DNA of 64,000 nt from Neospora caninum Liverpool (Eukaryota > Apicomplexa > Conoidasida > Eucoccidiorida > Sarcocystidae), in the NCBI RefSeq assembly GCF_000208865.1, contig NC_018394.1, positions 827,635-891,634 on the forward strand, in the 5' to 3' direction. Shown in pieces: positions 1 through 12,101 of this stretch; position 1 is the first letter of the stretch, and each line of letters starts with the position of its first letter. Made by a program: the position numbers and the translations under genes. The notes under the pieces are model-generated. The model ran no database searches. It was given only the letters and a program-made list of their open reading frames with translations, and was not told the DNA's origin.

Positions 1-261
1 TGTTTGCGCTCTGCATCGAGCCTTGTGTGTGTCGCAATATGTTTTGGCGGATGCCCCACGGCGTGTGCGAGTCGTTATTCGTCGTGGCGTGCCGCATCGC
101 GTCTTCTCCAGATGGTCCACGAAGAAGAGAGGTGACGTTAGGCAGCGAAGAGACAGCCTCGACTGCCTCAACCAGCCGCAAATCTCAGAGACCGGAAGGG
201 GCTGGAATCCTGCGATTTCAGAAGCGCTCAATCACCGCGGCCGGGCGGTTTTATTGTAAAC
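1..261. other. Left edge, probable 5' UTR/promoter of first gene
   Basis: No convincing coding exon is visible. Two overlapping short open frames here have no domain and end before or just after the ATG at 262. The stretch is most simply the 5' UTR and promoter of the plus-strand gene that begins at 262. Confidence 0.5.
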
Positions 262-2698
262 ATGGACACTTCTAACGTTACCGACAGAGCCGAGGCTGCA
301 GAGGCCTCGGGAAGGGAAGACATGCGAGAGGAGGGGAAACTTGGCGCGGGGAAGGAGGAGGCAATTCAACGGTCTGTGGATACCGCGTTGGATGACTACA
401 GATCGCTGCATAGGAAACAGTATGAAGATCGACTACGGCGCGAGGCAGCGGAGGAGGAAAAGGCGAAAAGGTTAGCAGAGGAACGGGTGAGTGCAGATGC
501 CTGTCTCGTACCATGTTTCCATGGGACATCCGCTCTGTGCTTTCGTACGTTCTTCACTCTAGGGTCGCCGCATTGTCTCTGTCACAGGTCCCGTCAGCGC
601 CTCCCGTGACCCCGGCGGCTTCTCCCTCCGGTTACATCACAGAGAGGAACCCTCATGTGTTCAGTTGGTTTTGGTGCACATACCCGTGTCGGCCAATGTT
701 CCGATGCTTCGTTTTCTCTCGTACGGGCTGCATTTTGCGTTTGTCTTTCTGTTCAGAAAGGATACGAAATGGCAGCGAAACTGCAGCAGGAAGAGGAGAG
801 CATCCTGGCAACTCGGATGGCTGCGGATGCGGAAATGAGTCGCCAGCTTTTTGCGCAGTTGAATCATCATGTTCAGCCCGGGCCATCAGTGAGCCCAGCC
901 GATCGAGACGGTGCAGTCTGCGAAGGCACTCCTGATGCTTCTACTGGGGTGTACTCGGCCGAGTGGTACGAGCAGCTCCGACAGCAACAAGAACAAGAGA
1001 GACGATTGATGGAAGGCTATAGTGCTTTTCCGCCCCAGTCTGACGAGGACAAGTGAGGATTCCAAAATCGGAGCATTAGGCGGCGATCGACTGGTGTGAC
1101 GTGTAGCGTGGGGCTTCGGAATGAGAAACAACAGGTTCAGTGGTGCCTCGCGGACCAAACGCGTTCCGAGACATGCACTTTGTCCAGTAGCCACTTTTCT
1201 ATTCCGTATTGAGGCAGACGCTGCGGTGGCCTTCGTGTCAGAGATAGAAAGGCTTGGTTGCTACCACGGGATGCGATGCATGCTCAGATGCTGTGTGTTT
1301 ATTCTCCATGTACGGGGTGACAACAGGGAGTCCAAAAACTTTCTCAAAGTATCCGTTGAGGGCAGCGGTTGTCTTAACGTCGTTTACTTCTGGTGGCTCT
1401 TGCCTTCCCGGGAGAAAATCTCGGGAGCGATGTGCGCTGATGTGCGGATTTACACGCAGTGTGCGGCCACCTATGCGGACGAACTACACCGAGCGTCTTA
1501 TCGACGACGGCCCTGTTCGCTGGATTCCCTCCACTGGCGGCTTCTCAGAGAGGTAAAGAACAGTCGATAAAGGTGTCCCTCTTCTGCGGTGTTTCGCTTC
1601 GGTTTCCGACGGGATTCGCCTGTTTGTTTCCTTTCATCGAGTTGTCTGTGCCGTGGCGGTCCTGAAAGCCAAACTTTGGCTTGTCTCGCTGGACGCGTAG
1701 ATCAAGAGTTCTCATACCGCTGACGAATGCCCTCTCGCCCCAGAAGATTAAGTCCTGAACAGTTTGTTGGCTCGCAACAACTCCGAACACCTGAATGTCA
1801 AACGAGCTGGGGCAAACCTCGGGTGCCGCGGCAGGTTGTTGCAGGTTCAGTTCGAGACTTTGCCACTTCTGATATTTCACGCAGGGGATCACTACTCTCT
1901 ATTTTGTTCACTTCTCTCCAGCCTTTTAGGTCCTCCCGCAAGTCCAGTAGGCGGAGGCTGGTCCTGGATGGAAGACGCTATGCGCGAGGCATTGGGACTG
2001 CCTGAGCGGTACGTCCACCGGTGGAAGCGCGGTGGCACAGGGCAGTCTTAAGAGATAGCGCGCAGTTCTGAGGATCCAAGCGGTTGGGGTTGGTTTCGTT
2101 GGGGAAAACAGTTCGGACCCTAAGGACAGTCGAAGGATCAAGGCGCAAGTGGCACATCTTGTGGCAGCATTTCGCGTTGCTATGTATCAACGCACGAGCC
2201 CATTTTTCGTATCTTGTAGGTCATCATTCGGAAACTCCTAGTTGCTCGAAGGGACGCACATTGTGTGCTTCCGTCTTCAGCGTACTTCGCAAACCGGCTG
2301 TGCATCTGCACAGGTGTTAGGGCTTTCGCTAACCGAGTTTGATGTGATCCGGGCAAATGTGACGATTCAATCGCTGTTTCCTCAGCTCAAGAAACACCAG
2401 CCGTGTCTGCTTGCATCTCTGAGACGGCGATTAGGTACTGGATCGCCGGGCGGGGTGCGTGAAACGGCGCAGTACAGCTTCCGGTACTTCCGTGGGAACT
2501 TCGGACGCGCGTGTCCCTGGTTGTGATTGTTTTTGCATGAGTGTGCGCAGCACCAGGCCGGGCGGCGGGGAGCAACTGTCGCCTGAGGAGCGAGCACATC
2601 GACGTCGACGGGCCGTCTACGTCGCCTTGGTTTGTTTGTGTATGGCCGGTCCCCTCATTGTCGCTCTCATTATGATCATTGTGCAGATGATGCAGTGA
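262..2698 (+). CDS. Putative tail-anchored protein with ubiquitin-binding-like helices
   Basis: Five exons join in phase: 262-486, 757-1052, 1460-1552, 1922-2008 and 2551-2698, giving 282 residues. The start is the first ATG of the open frame. Residues about 35-110 are a charged, heptad-like helix; the piece YEMAAKLQQEEE followed by AEMSRQLFAQLN resembles tandem MIU/UIM ubiquitin-binding helices (alternating acidic residues, A and L). A conserved-looking middle exon reads VRPPMRTNYTERLIDD. The last exon has a basic patch (RAHRRRR), then a hydrophobic segment of about 20 residues and only three or four residues after it, the layout of a tail-anchored membrane protein facing the cytosol. I do not recognise a named family. 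Ubiquitin binding is inference from motif shape only; the exon chain is well supported by phase. An alternative exon at about 2314-2430 has an open frame but does not fit the phase. Confidence 0.72.
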
Positions 2699-5600
2699 TG
2701 TGGAACGTTGGAAATTGACAAAGGCGATATCTAACTCCGACATGAGTTCACTCAGTAGCTGTGAGTTTGAATATATTCCTCTTGCGATAGAGTCTCGTGA
2801 ACCTCACAGCGTGGGTCCCTTACGGGGTACGAGGGATTTGGACGTACCGTTATTTTTTCTTAGTATTCAGTGCTCACGAGGCAGCGGCAGAGTTTCGGTG
2901 ATTGTCGCACCATCCAACACGTCTTGTGCGGAGCTGGGTTCAGACTCCTCCTTGCACGTCTCTCGTAGGGGCTCCTTACAGTGTGTCCATTTCAGTTCTA
3001 GAACTCTTCTATAGTTTAACCGCTACTGGGAGGCCTTCGCGGTCCGTGTTTCCCTGACGTCTCGTGGAACTCACGGGAATGAGCCAAAAAGAGCTTCCTC
3101 CTCCTGAGAAGTGTGTAACGCTCACGATGTGGAAGTGCATGATAAAATATAACCTTTACGGACAATGGTTCTAGTTTCCTCACGTTTCCGTCGGTCGGTG
3201 CCGGGTGTCATGTTGCCCTTTCTGAGAAAAATCCCTGTTCCGCTCCGACGCGGCGCTCGTGCGTCAACGCAAGTTACACCCATGACGAGGTTCCGTTAGC
3301 GTGAGTGCCCCAGGCAGCACTTTGTACACACCCAGCGGGACCCCTCTTGAGCCATGAGCAATAAATATATTTACGCCTTCCTTCTGTAGCCTCTAGTGGC
3401 GAACACGCTGCTCTCGACTTGGGGGTTTCTACTTGCCAGTGAACAAGGTGGCTACGCCCAACGTTCCCACAGCGAATATTCCCATTCGTACTCGTCCGCA
3501 CGGTGAGCTCTACCATATATGCGAGTGTTTCAGTGATGTTTTTGTAGTGCACGTTAGTTCTGAGGCCCTTCACGCCTCACTTCGGGACGGACTCACCAGG
3601 CGTAAGTTTCCTCGTTGTTCGCATTCGGCCGATGGGAGTAAGGTTGGGGCATACCTCCCCTTTACCGCACGCAATGCTCAGTAAGCACAATTTGGCTCAC
3701 GCAGCAGTCGTAACGCGACTGGAAGTTACTGGCTGACATCGAAAGGTTCCCTTTCACTGTTCTTCATTGATGGTATCAACGATATGAGATGGGCGCACAG
3801 AAATGTTTCGCTACGCACGGAAGACACAGGGGGGTACTTTATTTCGTCTGTCGCGCCGGCGCCCCACATTCCCAAGCAGTTCCACACTATCGTCACGTGT
3901 GTGACCCGAATGTGAAAGCGACATCTTGCCCAGCTGCGCCATAACGGACTGAGCTCCAATGCTGTAATCAATGGAGTGCAAAAACCGCGCGGAAGTTCCC
4001 GTACACCCCGTGTAACCTGCAAATGACGCACTGCACGCTACTTTGTGGGAGGGACCCTCCCCCGGCTGCCATTCGGCTGACCACCCTGTTGTTCTCTGTA
4101 GTCGGCGTCTTTCGCACACTGCATTTGGAGTCATGCCCGGCGACGCAACTGCGCACGAGTCCGTCTTCATGGGATACTGCACATCCGCATACTGAAAGCG
4201 AGATAAACCTACCTCAAGCGCAACGGTGTGTTACGAACGTCACGAAAACGCGATTGCACGGTAAGATGTGACGTCTCGAAGGCTTGACTCGTTACCCGCC
4301 TCACTGCAAACGAAAAAAAGGATGCTTTGCCACCACTCACGGAAAATCCCGCCATATTGCCGCTCTCGCCCGTTCTGCCGTGGTAGTTCGGCTCCTCCAA
4401 GAATCACACAGTCATGCATGGTGTCTACACGCTGAACCAATGTCATGCTTGACTGCGTCCCACGGGACTTCATGGAGTCAAAAGACGCCATCAGTCGAGA
4501 TAATCATTTCTCAGTGAAAGAAGTCAACTCAACGGGCAACCACAGAAAACTTCAACTATTCACTCGTTCGGATGCCCATTTTGTACCGCGAACGTAATGG
4601 CTGGGCAACCACTTGTGCGAGTTGCGTGAACATGGAAAATGCTTGCGGCGTCATTTCGTTTTCCCGGAAAATTGCCAGACTCTCATTTCCAATGGCACAG
4701 TACGCCGATTGCACTGCTGTCATTATCAGGAAGAAAACCTAAAACACTGCCGTCATGACACATACACGGTTGAGCACATGCACCCCCTCGACTGCCGCAG
4801 CTCAAAAACAGAACAGGCGTCGCACCGTCTCGGGTTGCATACCGCTATATACGTAGTACCGTACATTGCTATGCTTCTTTGTTTTGGCGACGCCCATATC
4901 GCAAGGAGAACCGGAAGTGAGTCGCACCTCCAGATCAGTTTCAGGCTTCTCGCCCGTCCTCCCGCTTCCCCCCTCACATAAAATACTGTTGCCGGTGTAA
5001 ATGGGCCGTTCTAGCGCCAACCGGCGACAAACTAACACCGTGACTCCTGCACCTGCGTGGCAAACGGGTGCTTTCCTTTCCCACCTCCCCCTTTCACACA
5101 CTGGGAAACTGTATCTGCGCACGCATGAGCAACCGGCTTCATCTTCGCGATGCCTCTTGAGACTCCCATCCGTTTGACGACTGATTTATCCTACACCTAA
5201 GCTACCTGCATCAAGCACACACCTCTACGGCCACCACACAGTATTGTCCGACTCACTCGATATCGCAGAGTGTGTGTCTAAGCGCTTCTTAATTATCGGG
5301 CTCCAAAGGAAGTGGCCGTCGGTCACACCGTTAGACGCCGTTAACAATCCAGGCGTCACAGATGACTGTTCCCCAGGACACTCATTTGGCTGAACGTGTG
5401 GAAAAGTCTCCTGTATTATCCCATTGGAGTGCCATCTCTGAATCGATGCTTCGCTGGCCGTTGCCTTGTGCGCGTCTCCGCCAAGGACGAGCTTCAGGAG
5501 CTGTATATTGGAAGCAAACCAGAACCACCAAAAACACACGTATCCACTTAATGTATCACAGGATCAGGTAAGTTTTGTATCACGACGTTTTTTGAGGAAT

Positions 5601-5805
5601 TGGAACTGTTGCGGCTTGACAACCCGCTGCAAGGAAGACACTTTGCAACCTTGCTTAGGTATGCATGGACATTATCGTGCACCCAGTACGCTAGTTATTG
5701 AGGCGCGGTCGAGCCCACATTAGGAAACCTAGGATTGAAATCAAACGCATCGCTACATAGAACTGCCACCGAAATATGTGCCTTTTGTGCAGTTCTGTAA
5801 GTACG
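2699..5805. other. Intergenic, convergent gene ends
   Basis: About 3.1 kb lies between the end of the tail-anchored gene (+) and the end of the CCCH gene (-). Only short open frames with no domain, no low-complexity bias and no splice-linked partners are present. It probably holds the two 3' UTRs. I see no RNA gene or repeat. Confidence 0.5.
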
Positions 5806-8541
5806 TTAGGGTGAGAACCTGAAAGAAGTCGGCGAGCCTGCGCTGTGGCTATGCATGAACCGTACCTCCTTTGTTACAGCCAGAAGAAAATCGTTTTTGA
5901 AGTCCTCGGCGTTGCCATCCTTGATGAACTCCAAAGCATTTACAGCTTGCCTCAGCTGCGGCCTGGCAGTCTCAATACCCTCATTTCTCTGGGCTGTTTG
6001 TCCCCTGTTGATCTCCTGCTGTCCCATTATAGCCGACACCGGACGGCCCCCCGAGAAGTTTGCACCTACATCCAGCGCATCCTGTCCGCCCCAAATTTCG
6101 TCTCCCTGGACGAGTTTCTCGCCACTGGCAGAGCGGCTACTACCGCCGAAGGTTGAATCTGTTGCCTGTCGTTTATCTCCGTACGCTCTACTTGAAAGGA
6201 ATCTGGGGCCTTCCGCGTACTCTTCCCCATCTCTACGTGTATAACGGCCGCCGTCAATCTGACTTTCCTCAATCGAGCTCCCTGCGGTCACTGCTCGTGA
6301 CTCGAGCCTACGCGTGTCCCGACCGTTGACAGCTCGACTAGCGATGACCTTTTGGGCCCAAATCTGTCGCGGTGGCAGCGACATCCCGTCCTCGAATCGG
6401 GATTCTGTATCGCCCGTGGCTGCGGATAATCTCGGCGAGTCGGAGGCACGTGGCTCCAGGAGCTGGGAACTATGCTTGTGGAGCTGGACGCTTACGGGCC
6501 TGCATTCTGACATTTTGGCATCATTGAAAGCCGTCTCACTCGCAACCTGTGTTTCACCCTCACACGCTTTCCGGACCCAAGTCGATTCACAACGGGCCAA
6601 ATCCAAAATGGGCATTTCGTCGTCCACTGCGGAATCCGTTTTAATGGCAGGGGGAACCTGAAGAAACGAACCACCCTCGTAAGTGTTGTCACATCCTGAG
6701 GTGCTCACTGTCCTCGAGCAGCTTTGTTCTGACCCCTGTCGACTGCTTCTACCACCAGGAGACAGAAGAAGCTCACCATCACTGTTTGCGCGGGTAACCG
6801 TGTGTGACTGGTCGGCTGCTAGGCGTCTCCAGTTTGGTAGCCTGTCGAACTCCCCGTTTGTCCTACGATAGGGGCTGGATGAGGCCACTGCAGCGGAATG
6901 CAGACACCCGAACATGTCTCCCTCTGCATAGCCCTCCTCCGAGGCGATTTCCGCAAAATTCTTGGGATGCTTGCCTTCGGCTCGACATTCCTCTACATTC
7001 ATGTCGCTGTTCTTCCCTAGCAACCAATTTGCCTGCAACCTCATCACAGCGATCAATGCAGCGGCATTCCCTACTGTCACGCAACGGTCATCCGATTCTT
7101 CACCTGGCCCGTGAGGTCCCGTCGCGGCTGGCTTCGAATTTATGCCGATGACAGTTTCTGCCGATCGTTGGAGCATTTCGGCTACCTTTTGAGAATACGC
7201 TTGCGCGTCCGTTCCTGAGTTACTTACGGGAACCCCTGTAACATTGGCCAGGTTCAGTAATCCGGCAAAACGGGCTGTTGCCTCAGCCGTTTGGTAGTCC
7301 GTTAGGGCCTGTCTGTCATACAGTTGACGAGTGTCCTCCCACGCAGCATCCCTCAAAGCAGCGGTGACTGCTGCTGCTGACACTGTTGGCTGAGTCGGCA
7401 GGTGCTTCGTTTGGAAGAGTGCCGGCGCTCCGTGCGTAAAAGAAAAAGGAGCTTCATCTGAACAGGAGAAAAAGGTTGGTGTCTTCTCTACATTCCGGAC
7501 AGGGAACGGAGAGGTGCCCGCCATGTGTTCGCAGTCTCGCTTTGAAGGCCCTGCCTTGCTTCCGCGTCGCGGGTTTACTTTACACTGGCCTCCACCGCAA
7601 CCTTTCGATGTCTCGCTAGATTTGCCCTTGCCAGAAATGGGCTTTTGCCCGGAAGAGTTCAGCTGAACCACTGTTATGCCGGGGTAGAAAACCTGAACTG
7701 GAAGCAATGCACACGCAGCGACGTTCGATCACTGATTTCATCCCTTGCCTCAGTACTAGAAGTACTACTTGTATCTCGGTGCCTGCTTGTCCGAAGCGTC
7801 TGGTGTACCAAAATGGCTTACCGTCAACTCCTTTAATCAAGCCCAGTCTCAGCTTCGGCGGTTTCCGTCTTTCTTTCGTGCCATGCGCCTTCCAGCAATA
7901 GTATGTGTTGCACCTGGAAGTCTCGTGATTGTCGCATTCTTCAGTCTGCGTACACGTAACACGCCGAAACAAGCATCCGCTTCGGAGGTTCACAGACGCA
8001 CCTTAAAGTCGTGTTTTCCTTGCACCAGATCAGGTTAGCAGCCTGCCAGCTTACCTTGTACAGCAGGGGATGGTAGACTATCTCGTCTCGACTGTGGGCA
8101 AACGGACAGCTCTGACCACGATGGCAAGGGACCGCTGTGATGTTTCCATCGGATACAATGAGGTTGCTACACGCGACTGGCAAGTAACGCAGCAGCGCCA
8201 CCGTACCCTGGGGACGATCGTCTTGATTTCGCTGTTGGTGAGCTCCCACCGGAAAGAATGGCGATCGCCTGGTCCAAACTGAACTGTGGCAGTACTGGCA
8301 GCGACTGAAGGGGCGGCACAAAACATCATACCAGATCACGCTACGTGTGTTCTCCAGTTGAGGCTTCCACCTTCGTGATGCAACTGTTTCTGAGCTGCCC
8401 AGTACTTATTAGGGCGCTGAGCAAGTTCACGCTTACTCTAGGCCGAAGCTGCATGAACCCTGGGCAAGACGGAGACATGCCTTGGTTCGGAAGCGCAGCA
8501 GATCGTCTTCGGTTAGCAACGGCGCGCAAGCCATCACGCAC
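5806..8541 (-). CDS. Tandem CCCH zinc-finger protein, likely RNA-binding
   Basis: On the minus strand, exons 8207-8055, 7945-7769 and 7692-5806 join in phase; a first exon at 8541-8437 (donor GTAAGC) is plausible but unproven. An alternative in-frame acceptor would lengthen the 8207 exon upstream. Finger 1 reads C-x14-C-x5-C-x3-H ending CPFAHS, followed by the linker RDEIVYHPLLYK. Finger 2 is C-x7-C-x4-C-x3-H (C..C..CWKAH). The linker 'YHP..YK' between fingers is the hallmark of Unkempt-like and plant tandem-zinc-finger proteins, which bind mRNA. After the fingers comes FWYTRRFGQAGTEIQVFYPG, then about 600 residues of Ser/Glu/Gly-rich, probably disordered tail with no recognised domain. The role in mRNA control is inferred from the fingers. 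The first finger has an unusually long first loop. The N-terminus is the uncertain part. Confidence 0.78.
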
Positions 8542-11500
8542 GAAGAATATTAGAGCTGGAGAAAAACAGGGCTTTCGACACTCGTCACTCCTGCCTGGCC
8601 AGTAATCTCAAATAATACTCGTTAATTGCCCGACCACCGTCCCAGAAGCAACAGCCGATAAGTACCGACACTCTGAAGCTGTGGCTGGGTCAGCTTCACA
8701 CGTCCGACTGGCAAACTGGAAGGACGCAATCTTGCATCCGCGACCCGTCTCCGACCTGGCCTGTTAGAGCGCACAGACATGGAAGCCAGATGCCTCACTT
8801 CACTTTTGGCTTTAGCCGCTCGGAACGATAGGAAGACTGTGTCTGTCACCCTACATTCGTGCGACCAGGAGAGACAAAGTACACGTAACAGCTGAGCTGA
8901 CATGTATACGTATCTAACGCCACTGAGTGCCCCGGTGAACGCTACAATCACGGACCAGCACACCGCGGAAGACAGCGTGCCGCACGTAAACGTACTGAAT
9001 GTGGCATGACAATTCGAGTGTACGGCCAGGGCTATCCGATAATCTGTGACATCCTTGTTACCACACCCCTGTTGAGCTCAAAGTTTCCACGCTGCGCAAC
9101 TTACACAGTTTTGAGGGCCTGTTGCCTGAGTCGGTGTGAACTGGAAGCGTCTCAACGAATCAGGTGCAGCCACCACCAATTGCATCGTAGCTGACGCCGT
9201 GGCTGGCCGCCAAATGTAAACACGCAGCCTTCGACAAAACTTAAGGTGGACCTTCCAAATATCAAACCGCCAACCCACAAAACGGAACAGAAACCAAGTT
9301 TCTCCGAAACGGAGGCTTTCCTCAATACTGCCCGACACTCTACGCCCTGTGCAGGTCAACTGACGTCCAAGTGCGCACACATTCCGGAGCTACGTAACAA
9401 CAGCTCCCTAAACCCTAATTACACAGTCAAGGAGCGAGCCTGAACATCTCGTGCTGGTACAAAAAGTTACCCTGGCTGCAATAGTTTTGTACAGAATATG
9501 ATGTGGTGTTAACTTCTGCTGTCTCGCGTGGTCCTGTCACTGACCATCCGGAGTGTGGGCGTCTCAATGGTTGCCGACACGGACGAGGCCACGGCCAGTT
9601 TTCTGTTCGGCGCCGCCTGATGCCGGTCGCTTGCTGGCTGCTCGAATTGCGTCTCTGGCGCTGGAATCAGTACTGTGGTTTTCCTGAGGACTCTAGCGGG
9701 CGCCCGAGAGCTTCCAACAGCGGCGATGTGTGCTGAGTGTGGTAGACGGGCTCACGAGTGTGTGCCATCAGCATAATTCGCCGAGTTGCTGACCTGGATG
9801 AAGCCAGCGCCCGTGACTTCGGCATTCGTCACCGTGCTGAGATGTCGTTCAGAGTATGCCACTGTCGGGATTTTGCGTTGTTTTTCCCTAGTCACATCTT
9901 TCGCTTGTCAAGAAGCGTACGGACTCTGTAGGTGAGGCTGAGAAGTTGGCTGCTTGCGTGAGAGGTGTGTAACTGAACAGGAGCAGAAAACACGGGTTAC
10001 CAGTGCTTCGCTCCCAACTGGCTGTAATCGCGGACGCGAGTGTGCAGAGCACGGTGCTAGCAGAGTGACCTGTGGTAAGCTACCCGGCGAAGGAAAATGC
10101 TTCCGTGCGGCATGTTTCGCGACAGCGAAAACCGTGTACTCTTCGAGCATACACAGCAGTTATCTCTCCGCAGCTTTTTCCTTCATTAATCAAGATGAGT
10201 GCAAACGACCCGAACGCTGTATATAGCCGCTAGTGCGAACTCACTCGGGTATTTCAGTCTTTGAAACAGCAACGGTGCTGATCATGGAATCATTTGCTGT
10301 TGAAAATATTCGGCGCGAACTTAGTGTTCCAGAGAACCAGATCTCGAGAAGCCTACTTTTAAGAATCTCAAAGCCGTTTTCGATGCTACATTGCAATAGG
10401 GACACACCTACAGACTGTGTAGAATGCATCGCAGCGGCTACGTGTCGAGCACAGGCAGCCTCGTCGTCGCCTTCGGCCGTATTGAAGGGAATTCAACCTC
10501 AAAGTTAGGAAAAGAGGATCACGGAAGTCACGGTCACTGGATGTCTTTTGTCAAGCAAAACGCTTCGGCACGTTGACCCCAATGATCATGCTCGAAGAGT
10601 TGGCAGAAGTTGCTCCAGATTTCCTGAATATGCACACCCTTTTCCGGAACATTTGTCATACCCATTACCTTCCCTTCTCGTCCTATATGTGCCACTGTTC
10701 TTGGCGTAACGCCATCAGGGAGGGAACAAGCATTGTTAGATAACGTCGGAATGCATCACGAAGCGAGAGAAAGCTGGCGGGGGAGATTCCTCACATTTCG
10801 GCCAAATCGTTTTACGCTCGGACACGTCCGACTGTTGTTTCCGAATTCCGTCGAACAAGTTCCACATGAATGGTCAGTTGAGCAAACCACGATTGGAACG
10901 TCACTTTACAGTTTTAAGCGGGCAGTCACTACCTATGTCGCGTGCCCCACTGCCGTGACTTGTGTGAGAACGTGGAAAGTTTCTTTTGTCCAAAGTGGCC
11001 CCGCCGAACGCGGCTACAATCTCCTGTCTGCCTCCCATATGATGCTAGCGTCTGTGGACTGCTGGTACGGCGCTCGAACGTTCGGTGGGTTTTCATAGTG
11101 AGCTGATCGGCTGAGAGAATCATCTCAAGGTCGTAGACTCACAGACACTTGGCACTTCCCGAAAGCATTGCGTAGTAAAGTTTCTAGGCATGAAGTATGC
11201 TATTTTGTGGGGCAGCGAAATTAGGGAACTCAACGATAAATCCAGACTTCAGTAACCCTCCGTCCCGCCCCCCCATGTGTTGCGCTGATAGCCGTGGAAC
11301 TGACACGAAAACTACAATTTCACTTCAGTGCCGACATTCCTGATACTTTCCTTTGGAGAATCCTCAGATATTTCGTAGTGTCGTTTCTAAAACACACCAT
11401 GGCGCTTGGAGTGAGGATGTAGTCTGAAATTCCAGAAAACTTGGGAGGATCCTACCGCATGAGGACGCCATCATATAAGAGACCCAGGACCCTCGATTGG

Positions 11501-12101
11501 AGCCGGGGTACTACTGGGGTATCGGCAAAGCTGTACGGAGCAGGCTGCAGCCAGCAGTTCGTCATCAGCACATATCATTCGGAGATGGGGCTGTCTGAGT
11601 GAATGGACCACTGATCCACAATTCGTTCTTTGCGTGAAAGCTTCCAAAATGACTGCGATCAACGAGTAGCATGGAACGACGGTGCTTCGTAAGGAGAGTT
11701 TCCACTGTTGTTCTCCCGTGCATGATTCGCCGCTGGAAGCATGTGCATGTACTGGTGTCGATGAGACAACCAAAGAAATTCCGACAGGCGGATTAGTTTC
11801 CACTGAAGACCCTCAGTGTCATTTGCATTTTTTTCGCGCACAGCTAGAACGGTGAAGGATTCGTTACTAGCTGCAGTGTTCCCCCATTTGAGGCCCTCCT
11901 TCCCCTGCACGATTCTCTATTTCTGTCTGTCTGCTCGGCTTGTCTTCTCCGGTGGATCAGTGTCTCTCGTATGCGTTTTCCCGGCAGGTCGGAGGGGCTA
12001 CAAAAGCTGTTTGTGTCCTCGCACGGTCACGCGAGTTACGTTTTGCTTTTTGACAAAAGAGCTGGCTTTGGTGGCACTTGTCTTTGTAATTTTTGGGAAC
12101 C
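8542..12101. other. Intergenic, divergent upstream region
   Basis: This 3.6 kb separates the CCCH gene (-) from the LUC7 gene (+), so it holds both promoters and 5' UTRs. Small open frames occur on both strands but none shows a domain, a signal sequence or exon partners. I see no repeat longer than a few bases. Confidence 0.5.

Noticed and set aside
2314..2432. Candidate exon coding LGLSLTEFDVIRANVTIQSL in the first gene
   Set aside because: It has an acceptor but is out of phase with the donor at 2009; direct joining of 2008 to 2551 keeps the frame and reaches the membrane anchor.
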